A stretch of DNA of 64,000 bases from the NCBI GenBank assembly GCA_949296575.1, contig CASFPE010000029.1, forward strand, positions 186,001-250,000, written 5' to 3'. Origin of the DNA: an uncultured Bacteroides sp. GTDB taxonomy: Bacteria > Bacteroidota > Bacteroidia > Bacteroidales > Bacteroidaceae. Shown in pieces: positions 59,741-64,000 of this stretch. The position numbers and the translations under genes were made by a program. How positions within the stretch are numbered: position 1 is the stretch's first letter; each line of letters begins with the position of its first letter. The notes beneath the pieces are model-generated. The model searched no databases, was not told where the DNA came from, and worked only from the letters and a program-made list of their open reading frames with translations.

Positions 59741-61558
59741 TTATTCAAAGTCAAGTTTGATGAGTTCATAATCTTTCGTGAAATGCACGAAGAACACTTT
59801 CCGGTTGATGAAGCCGCCCCAGTTGCTCACCCGCTCGAACTTGAAGCCCGTCTGTATGGGACGCACTTGCACGTCGCGCAGATGGCTTTCAAAGCCGGTG
59901 CCGTACTGCGCCAATGCTTTCAGGAAAAAGTAACCGGTGTCGAACCCTAACATTCCGAACTTCGGGTAGCTGTTGATCATGTCCTTCCCGTACCAGTTGC
60001 GGTAGCTGTTCGTGAACTGCACGGCGGCGGGGAAGAGGTTGTTGGTGTAGAACGAAGAATAGAAATAGGTGTCCAGTTCGTAGAACCGTTCGAGGTGGTC
60101 CTTCGTGTACGTCTGCCATTCGGGATAGCCGAACAGGCTGATGCTTTCCCCTGCATTCTCCCTTTTCAGCACGGTGAGTTGCGGGAGCAGATTGATGAGG
60201 ATGGCGTTGGAACCGGAAGTGGGGATGAAAATGTTGTCTCTCCCCGGTTTGAGCAACGGCTTCAATGCTTCAGACGTGCTGTTGGCATTGGCGGTGGCGT
60301 AGGGGATGGAGCGCGCGTCCAATTCCTCTTTCAGCCCGCCGATGAACTGCGCTTTGCCTTTCGTGTCGTTTTTGTTTTCAAGGAACACGACGTTGGCGTT
60401 GGGGAATTTCCGCGTGAAATGTTCGTACACTTCGGAGTAGAGGTACGACTGCGGGGTGTTGATTTGGAACACTTCCGGGTTGTGGAACACTTCATCGTCC
60501 TTTGACGAGAAGGGGATGACCAAATGGATTCCGTGTTCGCGTGCGAAGTTGGCCAAGGGCTGTATGTGGGATGCGTGCATCGGGCCGAAGATGATGTGCA
60601 TCGTTTTCAGTTCCTCGCGGTTCAACACCGGCGACAAGGAGCTTCCGTTGTTGCCTGAGTCATACACGTGCAAGTCGATGGACACGCCTTGGCGTTTCAA
60701 ACTGTCGGCTGCGATGAGGAATCCTTCATAGTATTCCACCATTTTGGATGAAGTGGCTGCATCGTTCCCTTCCGGGAGGAACGGCAGGATGATGGCGGCC
60801 TTGATGGTGGGCAGCTGCTGCCCTTTTTCCCTGCTGGCGGCAATGAGTTCCCGGTTGCCGCGTTCCTGCCCTTGCGGTTGCTGCCGGGGTTGTTCCACGA
60901 GTTGGATGGATTCTTCCTCTTTGGGATAGGGAATGCAAAGGAAACTTCCGCGCTTCAGCCCTTTCTTCAGTTCCGGGTTGGCGGCGATGAGTTCCTCCTT
61001 GCTGATGCCGTATTGGCGGCTGATGCTGTAGATGGTCTCTTTCCTTTTCACCTTGTGCATGTCGCGGCAGGGGGATGGGTTGCTGCCGTCGGCTGGCTGC
61101 GCCGTTGTTTTCCCTTCGGGTTGCGCCGCTTGCACGGGGGCGGGGGCTTCCTTTTCCGCAACGGGGATGAGGATCACTTGGCCGATTTTGAAGTTTTGTG
61201 CGCTCAGGCCGGGGTTGGCCTGGCAAATCCTTTGCGCGGACACGCCGTACTTGACCGTCAGTTGGTAGAGTGTTTCCTGCGCCTGTATCGTGTGGTATTG
61301 CGGGAGGCTCTGCCCTTGCGCCTGCGGAATCTTCAATGTTTGCCCGGCATATATCTTTGCGTCGCATCCGGGGTTGAGGCGGATGATGTCGTCTTGGCTC
61401 ACCTGGTAGATGCTGGAAATGGAATAGAGGCTTTGCCCTTTCTGCACCGTGTGCAGGAAGTAGGCAGGGCTTGCGTTGCCGTTGCTTTGCGCAAGGGCGC
61501 GCCCATGCGGCATGCTTGCCAACAGCAGCAACAGGAGCAGGCGGTTTATCAGTTTCAT
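59741..61558 (-). CDS. Triple-LysM protein fused to a periplasmic substrate-binding-like domain
   Basis: 605 residues from ATG 61558 with signal peptide MKLINRLLLLLLLASMPHGRALA. Three LysM peptidoglycan-binding modules follow: about 34-78 (HTVQKGQSLYSISSIYQVSQDDIIRLNPG), 87-132 (HTIQAQETLYQLTVKYGVS) and 166-212 (HKVKRKETIYSISRQYGIS). After a Gln-rich linker, residues about 250-600 adopt a type 1 periplasmic-binding fold (KAAIILPFLPEG...MVEYYEGFLIAADSLKRQG...IIFGPMHASHIQPLANFAREHGIHLVIPFSS). No permease is nearby, so it is unlikely to be an ABC-transporter component; a peptidoglycan-anchored sensor or scaffold is more plausible. Confidence 0.87.
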   Translation of the reverse strand: MKLINRLLLLLLLASMPHGRALAQSNGNASPAYFLHTVQKGQSLYSISSIYQVSQDDIIRLNPGCDAKIYAGQTLKIPQAQGQSLPQYHTIQAQETLYQLTVKYGVSAQRICQANPGLSAQNFKIGQVILIPVAEKEAPAPVQAAQPEGKTTAQPADGSNPSPCRDMHKVKRKETIYSISRQYGISKEELIAANPELKKGLKRGSFLCIPYPKEEESIQLVEQPRQQPQGQERGNRELIAASREKGQQLPTIKAAIILPFLPEGNDAATSSKMVEYYEGFLIAADSLKRQGVSIDLHVYDSGNNGSSLSPVLNREELKTMHIIFGPMHASHIQPLANFAREHGIHLVIPFSSKDDEVFHNPEVFQINTPQSYLYSEVYEHFTRKFPNANVVFLENKNDTKGKAQFIGGLKEELDARSIPYATANANSTSEALKPLLKPGRDNIFIPTSGSNAILINLLPQLTVLKRENAGESISLFGYPEWQTYTKDHLERFYELDTYFYSSFYTNNLFPAAVQFTNSYRNWYGKDMINSYPKFGMLGFDTGYFFLKALAQYGTGFESHLRDVQVRPIQTGFKFERVSNWGGFINRKVFFVHFTKDYELIKLDFE

Positions 61559-61593
61559 AGATGCTTTTTTGTGTGAGAAAACTAAATATCGAA

Positions 61594-61601
61594 CAAAGGT
61601 A
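61594..61601 (-). promoter_or_regulatory. -7 promoter element of the LysM-PorT-like operon
   Basis: On the minus strand TACCTTTG, 35 nt before the ATG at 61558. No correctly spaced TTG is obvious. Confidence 0.5.
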
Positions 61602-61672
61602 CAAAAACAAATCCATTTGCGGGGCATAATCCCGCAAGAAAAAACATGGGGCGTCTGTCAAGGCATGCGGCG

Positions 61673-61784
61673 GAATCCTTCCAAAGGTTTTGGGTGAAAC
61701 CTTCCAAGGTTTTGCCTTAAACCTTGAAAGGTTTTTCGAAATCTTCTTAGAAGATTTGCAAAATCTTCCTGAACTTTTGCTTGC
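61673..61784. repeat. Array D: ~22-bp periodic dyad repeat
   Basis: Units start at 61673 (GAATCC), 61696 (GAAACC), 61718 (TAAACC), 61738 (GAAATC) and 61760 (AAAATC), spaced 23, 22, 20 and 22 bp. Each holds a short dyad: AAACCTTCCAAGGTTT, AAACCTTGAAAGGTTT, AAATCTTCTTAGAAGATTT. It lies in the 570-nt gene-free gap 61559-62128 and runs straight into the 38-bp palindrome. The 17-nt GAAACCTTCCAAGGTTT also occurs in array B (45981-45997). Confidence 0.75.
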
Positions 61785-61822
61785 ACGATTATTAATCGTA
61801 CACGTGTACGATTAATAATCGT
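61785..61822. repeat. Perfect 38-bp palindrome
   Basis: The left half ACGATTATTAATCGTACAC (61785-61803) is followed without spacer by its exact reverse complement (61804-61822). Each half itself contains a near-palindrome (CGATTATTAATCG), so four CGATTA half-sites are arranged symmetrically around CACGTG. The remaining gap (61823-62089) has only a short direct repeat GTAGAGTTTT near 62030-62050. Confidence 0.95.
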
Positions 61823-62089
61823 CACGGCGGAAGATGATTAATTGTGCAAAACCCGTTTCCTTTTGATGTCTAAAAATGTTGATGAAAAGTCCGTGGAATG
61901 TGCATGGCGGGGCGGGCGGTTGTCCCGGTGGTTTTTCCTGTTTCCCTTGCCTGCCGCTTTGCGGATATGCTGTAATTGTTTTATGGACAAACGGTTATGT
62001 GCTGTTTGTTGAGGGGCGGTGCAGGGCATGTAGAGTTTTTGTAGAGTTTTAGCCGTTGGCAAAATGCAAGATAATTGCTGCATAGTGCT

Positions 62090-62097
62090 TACATTTG
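62090..62097 (+). promoter_or_regulatory. -7 promoter element of the peptidase-like gene
   Basis: TACATTTG, an exact TAnnTTTG match, 31 nt before the preferred ATG at 62129. No well-spaced TTG upstream. Confidence 0.55.
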
Positions 62098-62128
62098 CGA
62101 AAAACGGAATTTTATGTTTGACTTAAAA

Positions 62129-64000
62129 ATGAATACCATGAGAATCTTTATTCCGGCATTGTTGTTGCTTTGTGCATCCTCGGTTGCAAATGCACAATTG
62201 AATGAGGGCGGAGTTCCTCCTTCGTTGGTGGAAAGGACATCCGTCATGGCCTTTCCGGCTTTTCAAACGTCTTTGTCAGGTACAGGAGCGGAATTGTCTG
62301 TCCCGGTGACGTTTCGTGTTGAGGCGTTGCGGGAAGAAGATGCCCGTATGCGGCAGGCAGGCGGCCCGGCACGGGTGGGCATGATTCTGCCATATGTGGT
62401 GAACGTGACGGAGAAAGGCGTGTGGGACACCTTGGGAGATGGCACGAAAGTATGCCGCCTGCTCCTGCATGTACCCGGCGCGAAAGCCGTTTCTTTGTAT
62501 TACGACCGTTTCAACATCCCCGAAGGAGGGAAATTGTTCATTTATAATAAGGAAAAGACGCACGTGTTGGGGGCTTATACTTTCGCATCCAACCCGCGTG
62601 GCGGGCGTTTTGCCACGGAATATGTAGCTGGTGAGGACATCGTGATGGAATATGTGGCAGAGGAAAATGCCGGGATGCCCGATATACAGGTTTCGGAGAT
62701 AGGCTATGGATACAACCATTTGGAGGTGAACGAAGATGCCGCGTCATACAGCAATAGTTACGTGAAGCCGGATTTGGGTTTCCATGCTTCTGACGATGAC
62801 ATGGTGGACATCAATTGCTCGCCGGAAGGAGATGCTTGGCAGAACCAAAAGAAAGGCGTGGCCAAAATTGTTTACCGCTTGCAGAACGGCCAGTTTTATG
62901 CCAGCGGGACATTGGTCAACAACACCCGCCAGGACAAGACCCTGTATTGGTTGACCGCTGACCACAATTTCCGTGGGCGCGTGACCGCAGACACGTTTGC
63001 CGACATGATATTCTATTTTGATAATGAAAGGAAGCCGGACAATTGGGGGACAACGGTGGAACCACCTTCCAAAACAATCGTGGGGGCAGAATATATGTAT
63101 GGCGACCATCTTCAGGGAGGCACGGACGTGGCATTGCTGAAGATAACCGGCACATACGATGAAAGCTATGATTTCTTTTGGAACGGTTGGGACGTGGCAG
63201 ACGTTCCTGCCACCCACGGTGTGAGCATCCATCACCCCAAATTGGATGTGAAAAAGATATCCACCTTTACGGAACCGGCCTTCACGGCCACATGGAAAAG
63301 CAACGAAGCCGTTGGAAAAACGAATGCACATTGGGGTGTCAACCTCGTGCGGACGCCGAATGGCTTCTCGCTGACAGAGAAAGGTTCGGACGGAGGACCG
63401 CTTTTCAACCAAGAAGGGAAAGTGGTCGGCGTGCTGACCGGAAAGAACATTGATTATACCGAAAGCGACACGCGGACGTATTATGGCAAGTTGGCTGCCT
63501 GCTGGGAAACGGTGGATCCGGCCAGCGGGAAATCGTTGTCTGACTATTTAGACCCGGACCATACGGGCGTTCAATCCTTGGAAGGCCGTTATCAGGACGG
63601 GAAGCCTCACGCCGGTTTTGCGGCAAGCCCAACGGTGGCTTACCTGTCGGAAACAATCGGATTTACAGACCATTCGTTCGGCGCAAGCACATGGGCTTGG
63701 GAATTTCCCGGCGCCGTGCCGTCGGAATCATCCGAACAACACCCGGTGGTGGCCTATACGCAGCCGGGGACTTACGATGTCAAACTGACCATCAACAAGG
63801 GTACGGCGGAAGAAACGGAAATGTCGAAGGAGGCGTACATATCCATACAGGAAAAGGCGGACACAGTGGCGGAATACGTCACGGTGGGCAACGGCACAGA
63901 GGTTTCACCTTTCCCGTTAGGGTATGAAAGCAAACAGGCATTTGACGTGTCGTTATATGCGAAAGAAGAATTAGGGAAAAGCGGCAATATCCTCAGCGTG
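62129..64000 (+). CDS. Lysyl-endopeptidase-like (S1-fold) secreted protein with PKD domain; catalytic Ser replaced; incomplete at window end
   Basis: 624 codons are visible and the frame is open at the right edge. Signal peptide MNTMRIFIPALLLLCASSVANA (in-frame ATGs at 62114 and 62138 are alternatives). The peptidase domain resembles Achromobacter-type lysyl endopeptidases: INCSPEGDAWQNQKKGVAKIVY, ASGTLVNNTRQDKTLYWLTADHN (His279), GGTDVALLKI (Asp333), GVSIHHPKLDVKKISTF. The nucleophile block, normally G-S-S-G-S-P or G-D-S-G-G-P, reads GSDGGPLF, with Asp421 at the catalytic Ser position and Ser420 just before it. Two cysteines usual around the GTL and T-A-x-H-C blocks are absent. A PKD-like domain (about 500-560: TIGFTDHSFGASTWAWEFPG) follows. 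Probably a non-catalytic relative. Confidence 0.8.
   Translation, partial: MNTMRIFIPALLLLCASSVANAQLNEGGVPPSLVERTSVMAFPAFQTSLSGTGAELSVPVTFRVEALREEDARMRQAGGPARVGMILPYVVNVTEKGVWDTLGDGTKVCRLLLHVPGAKAVSLYYDRFNIPEGGKLFIYNKEKTHVLGAYTFASNPRGGRFATEYVAGEDIVMEYVAEENAGMPDIQVSEIGYGYNHLEVNEDAASYSNSYVKPDLGFHASDDDMVDINCSPEGDAWQNQKKGVAKIVYRLQNGQFYASGTLVNNTRQDKTLYWLTADHNFRGRVTADTFADMIFYFDNERKPDNWGTTVEPPSKTIVGAEYMYGDHLQGGTDVALLKITGTYDESYDFFWNGWDVADVPATHGVSIHHPKLDVKKISTFTEPAFTATWKSNEAVGKTNAHWGVNLVRTPNGFSLTEKGSDGGPLFNQEGKVVGVLTGKNIDYTESDTRTYYGKLAACWETVDPASGKSLSDYLDPDHTGVQSLEGRYQDGKPHAGFAASPTVAYLSETIGFTDHSFGASTWAWEFPGAVPSESSEQHPVVAYTQPGTYDVKLTINKGTAEETEMSKEAYISIQEKADTVAEYVTVGNGTEVSPFPLGYESKQAFDVSLYAKEELGKSGNILSV

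Noticed and set aside
59741..61558. ABC-transporter substrate-binding protein
   Set aside because: Three LysM modules and no permease or ATPase gene nearby argue against a transport role despite the fold.
1..64000. tRNA, rRNA, insertion sequences or integrases
   Set aside because: None was recognised when scanning both strands; no transposase-like or integrase-like protein and no terminal inverted repeats around any gene.

Overview
The window is chromosomal DNA of a member of the order Bacteroidales (Bacteroidota). The evidence is two SusC/SusD pairs, many Bacteroidota-type promoters (-33 TTG, 19-21 nt, -7 TAnnTTTG), A-rich translation starts mostly without Shine-Dalgarno sequences, and typical neighbourhoods (serC-serA-DUF1015; bamD-rpoZ-DUF4293; TlpA and Omp28 lipoproteins). 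I see no rRNA, tRNA, CRISPR array, insertion sequence, prophage or plasmid function.

Layout. (1) 1-24627 is one uninterrupted plus-strand polysaccharide utilisation locus (PUL) with gaps of about 5-40 nt. In order it holds the tail of an alpha/alpha-barrel glycosidase, a beta-helix enzyme, a sialate O-acetylesterase, a GH36 alpha-galactosidase, a second O-acetylesterase, a GH28-like enzyme, SusC1-SusD1, SusC2-SusD2, a PKD surface lipoprotein, a GH106 alpha-L-rhamnosidase and a lipoprotein esterase. The enzymes suggest an acetylated, rhamnose- and galactose-containing glycan, plausibly rhamnogalacturonan-like pectin. No PUL regulator lies inside the window. (2) 24843-27633: a secreted esterase and a membrane-anchored serine hydrolase. 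(3) 27730-36043: a TlpA lipoprotein, a Sel1 protein, DUF2461, YhcH, glycogen branching enzyme, Prs, a BamA-like barrel and a small YvlD-type membrane protein. (4) 36336-40374: serC, serA, DUF1015 and YigZ. (5) 40583-44395: a compact envelope operon of thioredoxin-like protein, DUF6029 barrel, Omp28 lipoprotein and a secreted protein with a C-terminal sorting-like domain. (6) 44718-45839: a lone DUF4143-type ATPase. (7) 46512-54560: three large secreted proteins, all ending in type IX secretion-like C-terminal domains; the first also carries an Omp28 module. (8) 54656-61558: two tiny membrane proteins, UvrB, BamD, RpoZ, DUF4293, a PorT-like barrel and a LysM plus substrate-binding-fold protein. 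(9) 62129 to the right edge: an incomplete lysyl-endopeptidase-like protein whose catalytic serine position reads Asp.

The least explained structure is not a gene. At least four and probably five intergenic regions carry degenerate arrays with a 21-22 bp period (about two helical turns), built of short AAAC...GTTT-like dyads. Two of them contain perfect palindromes of 36 and 38 bp. Two arrays flank the DUF4143 ATPase gene, and two others lie in divergent promoter regions (uvrB/bamD and the LysM gene/peptidase gene). Sequence differs between loci but period and dyad architecture recur, and one 17-nt stretch is shared between two of them.
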